Shown: in pieces, positions 15,962-23,923 of the stretch
How the letters are laid out: the number at the start of each line of letters is the position of its first letter
Position numbering within the stretch: position 1 is the stretch's first letter
Origin: Ruminococcus sp.
Lineage (GTDB): Bacteria; Bacillota; Clostridia; Oscillospirales; Ruminococcaceae
Length of the DNA stretch: 64,000 nucleotides
Direction: 5' to 3'
Assembly (NCBI GenBank): GCA_017397925.1
Contig: JAFQHO010000046.1
Coordinates: 44,082 to 108,081, forward strand
Program-made: the position numbers and the translations under genes
Notes under the pieces: generated by a model
What the model saw: the letters and a program-made list of their open reading frames with translations, nothing else
Databases searched by the model: none
Told to the model about the DNA's origin: nothing

Positions 15962-17429
15962 AAAAATCGTGAAGACGGATAATAATGAAGTAGAGATAAT
16001 TCTGCGTGCAAAAATGAACGAGCTTTCTGACTCTGTTGGCTGCTTTGACAGAATTTCAAAACGGGTATTTGCGGAAACAGAAGAGAATTTCAGCGAAGAC
16101 GCATATGTCATAACTGACCTTGAAAATGTAACGGGCAAACCGCGTATTTCACGGGTAATCAAATGGACAGCAATTGTTGCCGCAGCAGCTTTCTGCATAG
16201 CCGTAATACCGCAAACTACTCTTGGCAGACAGATGCTCTCTGATATTGTAAACAATTCAAGTAACAATGAATTTTCAAAATTAATCAGAGAAATCAACAC
16301 AGAACTTGAAAGCGGAGCTTATAATTATATTGATGTTCCGCTGGATTATTACATTGAAAACGATGTTCTTGTAACTCCGCTATTCAGCTGTCCTTTTGAG
16401 GACTGCGGCAGGGACGATGCCAATGTAAGAATCTACACAAAACAGATTGACGGAATTGATACGACACAGGTGTATGCCGTTCTTTACAGCGGCAAATACA
16501 CAGATAATGACATACTTGCTGCGGCAGAATCAAAGTATAAGTTTACAGCTGATGATATGACATTGAAGTTCGACAACAAGGTGCAGTTTATGAATTCAGC
16601 TGAAAATGTATTGGAATGTCGTTTTTCCGGTGATGACACTATGGGAAATATTTATGACAGCGAAGGAAAAAATATTTCAGCAGGTTCGTTTATCAATACC
16701 GTTATCACAAAGAATAAACAAGGAATAATCAGCAAACAGTCAAACGAATTTATTATCTGGCATAATGACAGCGTAAATTACAAGTATGATATCATTTTCA
16801 GCGACGCAGAAAATGAAAACACTTTCGGTGAAAATATGTGGGAACAATCCCTATACTTCAACGGAAACAGCTCATTTCCTGTAGTTTCCGGATCAGACTT
16901 TGAAAAAACAGATTTGGTTAATTCTACGGTAACAGATGGTGTACTTTCTGATTTAACGTTTGTATATCCCTTTGAGTATGACGAAAATTGTCCCACTCTA
17001 TCAGATGATGAATTAATAATGACACTCACAACAAACCCTTTAAGCAGCTATCAGACAAATCTTCCTATACCGATAAACGCAGAAGCACTTCTAAGCTATA
17101 AAGTATATTTTCCTGCTGATGTTTTAACTGAAACCACCAATGTAACAGTTTACCACAACGGTCTTCAAAATGTTATATATCCTGAGGTTATAATTTCAGT
17201 TTCAGAAGCAGAACAAAATGAAATATATGAAGCAAGAATGTCGCAGATAGAAGCTTTAAAGGAGCAGGAACGACAGATATTTGAGGAGTTGCAGAGAGAA
17301 AAAGAAAAAGCAGAGCAAATACAAAAAGAAGTTGTACAGCAACAGGAATCACTTGCAGAACAGGAACTTCAAAGAATGGAAGAGCTTCAGAAAAAGTTAG
17401 GAGAAGTGACAAGACCAATTGAGAATTGA
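15942..17429 (+). CDS. single-pass membrane protein, probable anti-sigma factor
   Basis: 495 residues from the GTG at 15942; a second in-frame GTG at 15951 is equally plausible, and both overlap the sigma gene. An N-terminal inside part (about 1-65), one membrane segment (about 68-88, WTAIVAAAAFCIAVIP), then about 320 residues outside with no domain I recognise, ending in a long Glu/Gln/Lys coiled coil (about 425-490). By position and topology I infer that it holds the sigma factor at the membrane and releases it on an envelope signal sensed outside. It lacks a zinc-type H-x3-C-x2-C anti-sigma motif. The coiled-coil tail could bind a partner or the wall. Confidence 0.65.
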   Translation: MLTVKNKKIVKTDNNEVEIILRAKMNELSDSVGCFDRISKRVFAETEENFSEDAYVITDLENVTGKPRISRVIKWTAIVAAAAFCIAVIPQTTLGRQMLSDIVNNSSNNEFSKLIREINTELESGAYNYIDVPLDYYIENDVLVTPLFSCPFEDCGRDDANVRIYTKQIDGIDTTQVYAVLYSGKYTDNDILAAAESKYKFTADDMTLKFDNKVQFMNSAENVLECRFSGDDTMGNIYDSEGKNISAGSFINTVITKNKQGIISKQSNEFIIWHNDSVNYKYDIIFSDAENENTFGENMWEQSLYFNGNSSFPVVSGSDFEKTDLVNSTVTDGVLSDLTFVYPFEYDENCPTLSDDELIMTLTTNPLSSYQTNLPIPINAEALLSYKVYFPADVLTETTNVTVYHNGLQNVIYPEVIISVSEAEQNEIYEARMSQIEALKEQERQIFEELQREKEKAEQIQKEVVQQQESLAEQELQRMEELQKKLGEVTRPIEN

Positions 17430-17449
17430 TATTAAATGATTCTCATACT

Positions 17450-17487
17450 TCACCGCACGGGAGGGAAACCTGTGCGGTGATTTATTT
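17450..17487 (+). terminator. terminator after the sigma/anti-sigma pair
   Basis: TCACCGCAC and GTGCGGTGA form a 9-bp stem around a 13-base loop, followed by TTTATTT. It shares the ACCGCAC core seen in hairpins at 3759 and 12961. Confidence 0.75.
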
Positions 17488-17512
17488 AAAAGAAAAAAAT
17501 ATATCAAAAGTA

Positions 17513-17551
17513 TGTCCGTTTTTGCACCCCATAATTGTATGTATATATAGA
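17513..17551 (+). promoter_or_regulatory. TGTC...TATATATAGA promoter-like motif before the solute-binding gene
   Basis: TGTCCGTTTTT (17513-17523), 15 bases, then ATGTATATATAGA (17539-17551). Both blocks, as well as the AT-rich flanks, match the sequence at 35293-35330 almost letter for letter. There is no sigma-A -35 box at 17 bp. It may be a target of the neighbouring ECF sigma factor. Confidence 0.45.
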
Positions 17552-17586
17552 GGGTAAAATACCAACTAATGAAAAGGAGAAAAATT

Positions 17587-19026
17587 ATGAAAAGGATAAT
17601 TCTTATGTTAACTGCATTAATGCTTTCTGCGGTCTCATGCAGCGAAGTAAATGGAAACGTATCTGTATCGGAAAGTATTTCTGACACAAAACAGACATCA
17701 GCGAAGAAAGATGATATTGTAATAACCATTGCTTTAGCAGTTGAGCCTGAACATAATGAATTTGATGAGTTCAACAATGCCGATAATGGTTATCGCATTG
17801 AATATGTTGCAAGTCGTTCTCGCCTTGATGACAACGGCGATCCTCTGATATACACAACAGATGAACATAAAAAGCAGGACTTTGATTTGATACAAAGGAT
17901 AATCAATAAGGATGATATTGACATTGTAGGTGCATTTTCATTCAATAATCCCGCTTATTACGAGATACTTAAAAACAAGGGAGCGTTTGTCGATCTTTAT
18001 GAATTTATGAAAGATGATCCCGATGTTAATCCTGAACTGATGAACAAGCATGTTCTCGAACTATGCAAGACAGACGGGCATCTCTACGGTTTGCCCTATT
18101 CCTATAAAGTTCATACAATGATAGGAAAAAAAGAATATGTGGGCAGCAAGCAAAACTGGACTGTCGAGGAATTTCTTGAACATTGGGATAAAATGCCCGA
18201 TAATACAACCATAAACGGAAGCCGTAATGCAGAAAATATTTATTATACTATTCTGAGATCAAATCTTACTTCATATGTCGATTATACGAAAGCCGAGGTA
18301 TATTTTGATTCTCCTGATTTCCGTAAATTGCTTGAATTTTGCGGAAGCTTTAAAAGCAATCACGGAGAAAAATCAGAACTTGATTACAATGCTCCTAATT
18401 TTGTATCTATATATGATGTAACAGGTTTTAACACATCACTTTTTTGCTATAAGGACAGCAATTCTAATGAAGCATTAGTTTCTCACATAAAAGACGGCGA
18501 ATACACTTTAGTAGGTTATCCCGATTCTGAGGGACAAGGCTCCTATATCAGTACAAACGGTGAATATTCAATATGTTCACATTCCTCAAAAGAAAAACAG
18601 AGTGCCGCATGGGAATATATCAGGCAATTTTATACAGAGGAGTATCAACAGAATCATGTTATGCAGAAGTACGAACAATATATAAACGGCGAAAAAGTTG
18701 TAAGCTATTCAGCAGAGGGCGGTTTCTGTATTAATAACAATGCTCGGCATACAACGGCTGAAAGAATCTGTAAAGGGGAATATTCTAACCCTACTTATGA
18801 AAATAAAGGCGAAACATTTGAAACTCCGCTTCCCACTATGGATGACTGTGAGGTTATAGAAAAATACGTTGATTCAATAAATCGAATTGACACCGAATTG
18901 GACAGACCTCTATGGGAAATAGTCAACGAGGAAATAATCGCATATCTTGGCGGAGGACAGGACATTGACACAACCATTGACCATATACAGAACCGTGCGT
19001 CTATTATGGTAAGTGAAAAAGCATAA
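17587..19026 (+). CDS. extracellular solute-binding lipoprotein (ABC type, orphan)
   Basis: 479 residues from the ATG at 17587, chosen because AAAAGGAGA (17573-17580) sits 6 bases before it; an in-frame ATG at 17569 overlaps that site. The lipobox ending SAVSC marks it as a lipoprotein. The body resembles family 1 sugar-binding proteins (DIDIVGAFSFNNPAYYEIL, GAFVDLYEFMKDD, GHLYGLPYSYKVHTMIG, YCSHSSKE-type hinge, AAWEYIRQFYTEEYQ). It should capture a sugar or oligosaccharide at the membrane face, but no permease or ATPase gene is near, so it may serve a distant transporter or act as a sensor. The promoter motif links it to the ECF sigma factor upstream, and the AraC gene follows. Confidence 0.8.
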   Translation: MKRIILMLTALMLSAVSCSEVNGNVSVSESISDTKQTSAKKDDIVITIALAVEPEHNEFDEFNNADNGYRIEYVASRSRLDDNGDPLIYTTDEHKKQDFDLIQRIINKDDIDIVGAFSFNNPAYYEILKNKGAFVDLYEFMKDDPDVNPELMNKHVLELCKTDGHLYGLPYSYKVHTMIGKKEYVGSKQNWTVEEFLEHWDKMPDNTTINGSRNAENIYYTILRSNLTSYVDYTKAEVYFDSPDFRKLLEFCGSFKSNHGEKSELDYNAPNFVSIYDVTGFNTSLFCYKDSNSNEALVSHIKDGEYTLVGYPDSEGQGSYISTNGEYSICSHSSKEKQSAAWEYIRQFYTEEYQQNHVMQKYEQYINGEKVVSYSAEGGFCINNNARHTTAERICKGEYSNPTYENKGETFETPLPTMDDCEVIEKYVDSINRIDTELDRPLWEIVNEEIIAYLGGGQDIDTTIDHIQNRASIMVSEKA

Positions 19027-19083
19027 GCTTTGTGATAAAGTCGTACATATTTATGATAAATTCTATTCCCTTTCGTTTTTTTC

Positions 19084-19112
19084 TAGACATTTTCAAAAAT
19101 ATATGTTATAAT
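19084..19112 (+). promoter_or_regulatory. sigma-A promoter of the AraC gene
   Basis: TAGACA (19084-19089), a 17-bp spacer and TATAAT (19107-19112). Confidence 0.65.
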
Positions 19113-19138
19113 ACATAAAAACGAAAGGAGTGCCGCAT

Positions 19139-19900
19139 ATGTCGGAAAGCCGCGATAATAACGTAATGTCCCATTTTTTCAGTCATCGTGAGGAGGATTT
19201 TGAATATGCCCCATTTGACAGAGAAATGGCATTTTACGAGAGTATCTGTTCAGGTAATATGGAATTTGTTAAAATGTTTGCAGAACCGTTGTTCTGCGAG
19301 GGCTGCGGCACATTAAGCCGTGACCCTTTGCGGAATATGAAATATCATTTTACAATATCAACTGCCCTCATTGCCCGTTTCTGCGTAGGAAGCGGTATGA
19401 CTCCCGAACAGGCATACAGTCTCAGCGATGTTTTTATAAATCGTGCCGATGAATGTATGTCAATTGAAGCAGTACGGGAAGTTCACTATGAAATGATAGA
19501 AGAATACACCAAGCAGATGCGAATACTCCGCAGCAGCAAGCTTTATTCCAAGCGTATACTACGCGCCATTGAATATATCAGTGAGCATCTCCACAGCAGG
19601 GTACTTATTGAGGAAGCCGCCAAATCCTTGCGAATTACCCCTGCTTATCTGTCAAGATTATTCAAATCGGAAACGGGTATGCCATTCTCGGAATACGTCA
19701 ATCGACGTAAAATTGAAGAAGCAACAGGTCTTCTTCGTTATTCAGACTATTCCGACCTTGAAATCAGTAATCTATTATGTTTCAGCTCACAAAGCTATTT
19801 TATAAAAATATTCAAAAAAATAATGAATATGACTCCTAATGAATACAAAAAGAAATACCGTCTTCCTGCTTATGGAGAAAAACAAGATATTCCAGAGTAA
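19139..19900 (+). CDS. AraC-family transcriptional regulator
   Basis: 253 residues from the ATG at 19139 (AAAGGAG at 19124-19130, 8 bases away); an in-frame GTG at 19130 lies on the site and is rejected. The C-terminal 100 residues carry two helix-turn-helix units (LIEEAAKSLRITPAYLSRLFK and LEISNLLCFSSQSYFIKIFKK, then MTPNEYKK). The N-terminal half (SRDPLRNMKYHFTISTALIARFCVGSGMTPEQAYSLSD) is the helical domain common in clostridial AraC proteins; its ligand is unknown. It sits next to a sugar-binding lipoprotein gene, so a carbohydrate role is likely. It is also the only AraC protein in the window and so a candidate for the paired repeats before the two GH43 genes; this last link is speculation. 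Confidence 0.9.
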   Translation: MSESRDNNVMSHFFSHREEDFEYAPFDREMAFYESICSGNMEFVKMFAEPLFCEGCGTLSRDPLRNMKYHFTISTALIARFCVGSGMTPEQAYSLSDVFINRADECMSIEAVREVHYEMIEEYTKQMRILRSSKLYSKRILRAIEYISEHLHSRVLIEEAAKSLRITPAYLSRLFKSETGMPFSEYVNRRKIEEATGLLRYSDYSDLEISNLLCFSSQSYFIKIFKKIMNMTPNEYKKKYRLPAYGEKQDIPE

Positions 19901-19972
19901 AATCGACACTTTCCGCAAATTATGTTGTTCCGTTTCAAGCCATTATTATGATATAATGATATTGTAATAAAA

Positions 19973-19985
19973 ATCCCTTAGGGAT
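19973..19985 (+). promoter_or_regulatory. 13-bp palindrome before a membrane/TetR gene pair
   Basis: ATCCCTTAGGGAT is a perfect palindrome between a TATAAT (19952-19957) and the ribosome site of the next gene. Its place suggests an operator, perhaps for the TetR protein encoded two genes on. Confidence 0.4.
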
Positions 19986-20006
19986 AATAATAAGGAGGTT
20001 CTTGAA

Positions 20007-20357
20007 ATGAACACAGACAAGATTTTAGCGGAGTCAATTGCAAAAGATTATATTTCCAAGAGCAGCTCAAAAATAGTTGCATTAAAAAAGCTTGACCGAA
20101 AAGCAAAACTTCCGGCAACAATTTTCACCTACACTCTTGGCATCATATCATCACTTGTTGTTGGTACAGGTATGTGCCTTGCAATGCAGGTTTTAGGTAG
20201 CGGAACCGGTGCCGTCGTTGCAGGTATAATTATCGGAATTATAGGATTTATAGGCTGCGGTATAAATTACCCTCTATACAAGAAATATCTTGAAAAATGC
20301 AAATCAAAATATGCTTTTGAAATAGTTGAACTTGCAAAACAAATAAGCGAACAGTAA
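20007..20357 (+). CDS. small two-helix membrane protein
   Basis: 116 residues. A basic amphipathic N-terminus (about 1-35), two hydrophobic segments (about 38-60 and 66-88) with a short turn, then a charged C-terminal helix (KKYLEKCKSKYAFEIVELAKQI), so both ends probably lie inside. AAGGAGG at 19992-19998 serves the ATG. A TetR gene starts 13 bp after its stop, suggesting that the regulator controls it. I do not recognise a family; a stress-induced membrane protein is possible. Confidence 0.7.
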   Translation: MNTDKILAESIAKDYISKSSSKIVALKKLDRKAKLPATIFTYTLGIISSLVVGTGMCLAMQVLGSGTGAVVAGIIIGIIGFIGCGINYPLYKKYLEKCKSKYAFEIVELAKQISEQ

Positions 20358-20370
20358 ACTGAGGTGTACA

Positions 20371-20988
20371 GTGAACAAATCAGAAAGTAAGTATTTCAAT
20401 ACTGCTGTAAAAATGGATAAAGCACTGATGAAGCTGCTTGAAAAGAAACCTTTTGAATATATAAGCATCAGTGAAGTCTGTAATGAAGCTGGAGTTAATC
20501 GCTCAACTTTTTATCTTCACTACGAAAATATAAGCGATCTTCTCAACGAGACAATGCAGTATTTGATTGATAGCTTTCTTTCATATTTTCCAGCTAACAC
20601 AAAATTGATTACTTTCAGTTCTTCTGATTATCAGCTTAATGAATTAAATTATATTACTGAAGAATATCTTAATCCATATCTTTCATTCATAAAGGATAAT
20701 CACCGTATTTTTTCTACAGCTCTTTCAAATTCAGCAATATTCGAATTCGAGAAAATATTTAACCAGATGTACATTAACATATTCGAGCCTATTCTTCAAC
20801 GTTTTAATTATCCCATGGAAGACAGAAAATACGTTATGATTTATTATCTAAGCGGCATAAATGCTATTGTAATGCAATGGATTAAAGATGATTGTGATAA
20901 ACCGATACATTGTATTTCCCGAATAATTCAGGAGTGCATATTCGGCCTTAATGGAAATTTAAAAAGTTTGTTAAACATCGATTATTAA
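20371..20988 (+). CDS. TetR/AcrR-family transcriptional regulator
   Basis: 205 residues with a GTG start behind GAGGTG. The N-terminal DNA-binding domain (about 5-60) has the TetR pattern KALMKLLEKKPFEYISISEVCNEAGVNRSTFYLHYENISDLL; the C-terminal helical part ends with an NAIVMQWIKDD stretch, as in clostridial TetR proteins that control efflux or membrane genes. It is probably co-transcribed with the small membrane protein and may bind the palindrome at 19973. The effector is unknown. A strong terminator follows. Confidence 0.88.
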   Translation: MNKSESKYFNTAVKMDKALMKLLEKKPFEYISISEVCNEAGVNRSTFYLHYENISDLLNETMQYLIDSFLSYFPANTKLITFSSSDYQLNELNYITEEYLNPYLSFIKDNHRIFSTALSNSAIFEFEKIFNQMYINIFEPILQRFNYPMEDRKYVMIYYLSGINAIVMQWIKDDCDKPIHCISRIIQECIFGLNGNLKSLLNIDY

Positions 20989-20989
20989 T

Positions 20990-21037
20990 AAAGACTATGG
21001 CGGTACTTTTTTAAAAAATATAGCCATAGTCTTTTTT
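20990..21037 (+). terminator. terminator after the TetR gene
   Basis: AAAGACTATGGC and GCCATAGTCTTT form a 12-bp stem with a 21-base loop, followed by a T-run. Confidence 0.88.
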
Positions 21038-21104
21038 GTCAATTTTTTTGGTAAACCTAGCATTTTTCCAACTATCGGGTTTATGTATTTTCACGAAAAA
21101 ACCA

Positions 21105-21133
21105 TTGACTTTTATGTTCATAAGATGTATAAT
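21105..21133 (+). promoter_or_regulatory. sigma-A promoter of the surface operon
   Basis: TTGACT (21105-21110), a 17-bp spacer and TATAAT (21128-21133). It is probably the main promoter for the genes from 21200 to 30634, which are all closely spaced. Confidence 0.75.
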
Positions 21134-21140
21134 AAATATG

Positions 21141-21165
21141 TATCGGTCTGTATTATAGTCCGATA
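21141..21165 (+). promoter_or_regulatory. imperfect inverted repeat at the start of the surface operon transcript
   Basis: TATCGGTCT and AGTCCGATA pair over 9 bp with one mismatch, 7 bp downstream of the -10 box. It is either an operator for an unknown regulator or a leader hairpin. Confidence 0.4.
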
Positions 21166-21199
21166 ATAATACAAATGGGAATGACAAAAGGAGGAAACT

Positions 21200-23170
21200 A
21201 TGAAGTCCTACAAAAAATTTGTAATGGCAGCGGCATCCGCGGCATTATGTCTAACTGTAACAGTGCCCTTTGCTGCATATGCGGATGAACAATCTGATAT
21301 CGTTTCGGAAACCGCAATTTCTAATGAAAGTTACTCAGCTGAATGGGTAACAGACAACGAAGGCAGAATATTTTACTACGATGAAACCGGAATTGCACTC
21401 ACAGGGGAGCAGGAAATAGAGGGTGAACTCTATTTGTTTTCCAAAAATGGTGTACTGAAAACAGGATGGAGAACCGTAGGCGGAAAACGCCGTTACTATG
21501 ACCCCGTGACGGGAAAACCTGTTTTTGGTAAATTTACTGTATGCGGTGAAGAGTTTTATATAGAGCCCGAACAGGGCAAGCTGACAGATTTCATTTTTAC
21601 AGATGAAAGCGGTAAAAAATACCTTGCAGATGATAAAGGCGCTTTTATTAATGAAGAAGGATTTATTGAGAAAGACGATGCCTTTTACTATGTAACATCT
21701 GACGGCAGCCTCGCTCAGGGAGAAATTAAAGTAAACGATATCCCTTACTTTTTTGACGATGAAGCAAAACAAAAACTGGGTTGGGTTTCATCTGGCGAGC
21801 GAGAGTATTATTACACGGAAAAAGGTGAAATAAAGCTTGGACTTGTAAATATTGACAACAGCTGCTATTTCATAGACATAAACGATGGTAAAAAAGAAGG
21901 CGTAGTTGACATCGACGGAGTTGAATACTATTTTGCCGAAAATACAGGCAAGTTACAGACCGGACTTCTTGAAATCAATGGAAATATAAAATACTTCTAT
22001 GATGACGGTACATATGCTACAGGTGTAACTGAAATCAACGGTAAAAATTACCTCTTCAACGAATATGGAACCCGTGTAAGCGGCCTGAACAATGTCAATG
22101 GCAAGCTTTATTATGCCGACAATGAAGGCATTCTGTGCAGCGGCAGACTTAAAATCGGTGATGATAAATACTGTTTTGGAGATGATTATGCCGCAATTAC
22201 AGGTATTCTCAAACTTGAAGACGGAACCTATCTCTTTGGCAAAGACTTTAAGATGCTTACAGGTAAGCAGGAATATAATGGCGATTATTACTGCTTTGAC
22301 ACAAACAGCGGAAAAATGCTTACAGGTAAACTTCTTATAAGTGATAAGAAATATTATTTCAGTCCTGAAGACGGCAAAATGCAGACAGGTCTTGTTGAAA
22401 TTGAAGAAGGCAAATATTATTTTGGCCAGGATGGTACAGCTTGTTCTGGTATTATAGAAATCGACGGTAAAAACTACTATTTCCATCCTGAAACTTCACT
22501 TCTTACAACAGGAAGACTTCTTATTGATGACAAGAAGTATTACTTTGGTGAAGACGGCGCAATGGTAAAAGGCTGGGCTACTCTTGAAGACGGTAAATAT
22601 TTCTTTGGCGATGATGGTGTAATGGTAACTGGTTGGATTACTATCGGTGAAAACAGATATTATTTCAGTCAGGCTAAGGGAAATCTTGTTACAAATAAAG
22701 TCCACGACGGTTATAATCTTACAGAAGAAGGCATAGCAGTACCTCTTTCAGAAGTTCAGGTTCGTGCTCAGTCTATTATAGATTCTATTGGTAAAAATCC
22801 GCAAAGCATCTACAATTATGTCTATAACAATAACAAATACAGATTTATTGAAAATACACGTACCCTCGCACAGATAAATGAAAAGGGCTGGGCATATTTT
22901 GCAAATTATTCCCTCAACAACAGATATGTTGTATGCTACTATTTTGCTGCTGTAACAGATTTGCTTTTCCAGCAGGCAGGGCTTAAGTGCCGTATCGTTT
23001 ATGGTACAGGACGCGGTACAGGAGACCATTACTGGAATCAAGTATATGACTCATCTTCCAAGACCTGGCTGAACTACGATACCTGCAACGGCTATTACGG
23101 TGTATCATTCAGCTATCTACAGACACAGAATTATACGTTCAAACAGTACGTATATCCGAAATATTATTAA
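21200..23170 (+). CDS. secreted cell-wall-binding-repeat protein with transglutaminase-like domain
   Basis: 656 residues. Signal peptide about 1-28 (AAYADEQ). Residues about 47-515 are a long run of roughly 20-residue aromatic/Gly repeats of the choline-binding/glucan-binding type (ITGKLLISDKKYYFSPEDG and relatives). The C-terminal part (about 520-656) is a transglutaminase-like cysteine domain with an in-order triad: C579 (YVVCYYFAAVTDLL), H610 (GDHYWNQVY) and D627 (NYDTCNG). I infer a surface-attached enzyme that crosslinks or cuts peptide bonds in wall or extracellular proteins. AAAGGAGG (21187-21194) serves the ATG. It leads an operon with a lipoprotein and acyltransferase genes. Confidence 0.88.
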   Translation: MKSYKKFVMAAASAALCLTVTVPFAAYADEQSDIVSETAISNESYSAEWVTDNEGRIFYYDETGIALTGEQEIEGELYLFSKNGVLKTGWRTVGGKRRYYDPVTGKPVFGKFTVCGEEFYIEPEQGKLTDFIFTDESGKKYLADDKGAFINEEGFIEKDDAFYYVTSDGSLAQGEIKVNDIPYFFDDEAKQKLGWVSSGEREYYYTEKGEIKLGLVNIDNSCYFIDINDGKKEGVVDIDGVEYYFAENTGKLQTGLLEINGNIKYFYDDGTYATGVTEINGKNYLFNEYGTRVSGLNNVNGKLYYADNEGILCSGRLKIGDDKYCFGDDYAAITGILKLEDGTYLFGKDFKMLTGKQEYNGDYYCFDTNSGKMLTGKLLISDKKYYFSPEDGKMQTGLVEIEEGKYYFGQDGTACSGIIEIDGKNYYFHPETSLLTTGRLLIDDKKYYFGEDGAMVKGWATLEDGKYFFGDDGVMVTGWITIGENRYYFSQAKGNLVTNKVHDGYNLTEEGIAVPLSEVQVRAQSIIDSIGKNPQSIYNYVYNNNKYRFIENTRTLAQINEKGWAYFANYSLNNRYVVCYYFAAVTDLLFQQAGLKCRIVYGTGRGTGDHYWNQVYDSSSKTWLNYDTCNGYYGVSFSYLQTQNYTFKQYVYPKYY

Positions 23171-23191
23171 TTTTTGAAAGGATAAATAAAA

Positions 23192-23914
23192 ATGAATAAG
23201 AAAATAACAACTCTTTTAGCTTTCGCATCTGTACTTGCAGTATCTTTAGTATCCTGTGGACCTAACGAACCGGAGGATAACACAGTGCCTGAACTTCCTG
23301 TTCTCTCAACAGAAGCTGAAGCAACCGAAGCAGCTTCAGAAGCTGAAACAGAGGAAAAGACAGAAGCTCCTACAGAAAAAGAGACAGAAGCAGAAGTGAC
23401 AACAGAAGAAGCTACAGAAGAACCTACAGAGGCAGAAGAAGCTACAGAAGCACCTGAAGTAACTAAACCCGATGAACCAGAAGAACCTCAGGAAGAACAG
23501 CCTGAGGAACCAGAGCCTGCTCCACAGCCTCAGGGAGTAAAATTCAGCTTTGGTACACTTCATAGTGATGCAAGCGGAATAGTTTCATCTCTTGGTGATG
23601 CACTTAATGTGACAACAGCACCTGCCTGCTTTTCAAATGGTGCTGACTCAAAGATATATGAATATGACGGACTCAAAATCGAATGCTATGTACTTGGCGG
23701 AGTTGAAAAAATCTACTGTGTAACAATTACAAACAGCAATTATTCAACTGACACAGGAATTACAATCGGCAGCTCTCAGGCTGACGTTGAAGCTTCATAC
23801 GGAGTAGGTGAGGCCGGCGGTGCATATACCATATACTATAGCGGCAACAGTGAGCTTGACGTAAGATACGACGGCGGAACAGTATCTGAAATTATATTCT
23901 ACACTGCAGTTTAA
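23192..23914 (+). CDS. Glu/Thr-rich lipoprotein with small C-terminal domain
   Basis: 240 residues. Lipobox SLVSC with the lipid Cys at about 22; then about 85 residues of Glu/Thr/Pro/Ala repeats (EATEEPTEAEEATEA), a likely extended stalk; then a globular end of about 125 residues (FSFGTLHSDASGIVSSLGDALN ... TDTGITIGSSQADVEASYG) that looks like a repeated BLIP/SmpA-type fold, in which a G-I-x-x-G-x-S-x-x-x-V motif precedes a strand. Its role is unknown; perhaps it binds a partner at the wall. AAAGGA serves the ATG 21 bp after the previous stop, and the next start is 9 bp on, so it is in the operon. Confidence 0.75.
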   Translation: MNKKITTLLAFASVLAVSLVSCGPNEPEDNTVPELPVLSTEAEATEAASEAETEEKTEAPTEKETEAEVTTEEATEEPTEAEEATEAPEVTKPDEPEEPQEEQPEEPEPAPQPQGVKFSFGTLHSDASGIVSSLGDALNVTTAPACFSNGADSKIYEYDGLKIECYVLGGVEKIYCVTITNSNYSTDTGITIGSSQADVEASYGVGEAGGAYTIYYSGNSELDVRYDGGTVSEIIFYTAV

Positions 23915-23923
23915 GGAGAAAAA

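Noticed and set aside
15926-16300. Minus-strand frame across the sigma/anti-sigma junction, considered as an antisense regulator
   Set aside because: Coding evidence lies wholly on the plus strand; no promoter is visible on the minus strand.
21953-22486. Open minus-strand frame of about 177 codons inside the wall-binding repeat gene
   Set aside because: It mirrors the repeated aromatic/Gly codons of the real gene, has no ribosome site or promoter, and its product is low-complexity Ile/Phe/Cys.
21340-22720. Repeated short blocks, considered as a CRISPR array or DNA tandem repeat
   Set aside because: The periodicity is in the protein (about 20-residue wall-binding units) with variable codons; there are no constant repeats with unique spacers.
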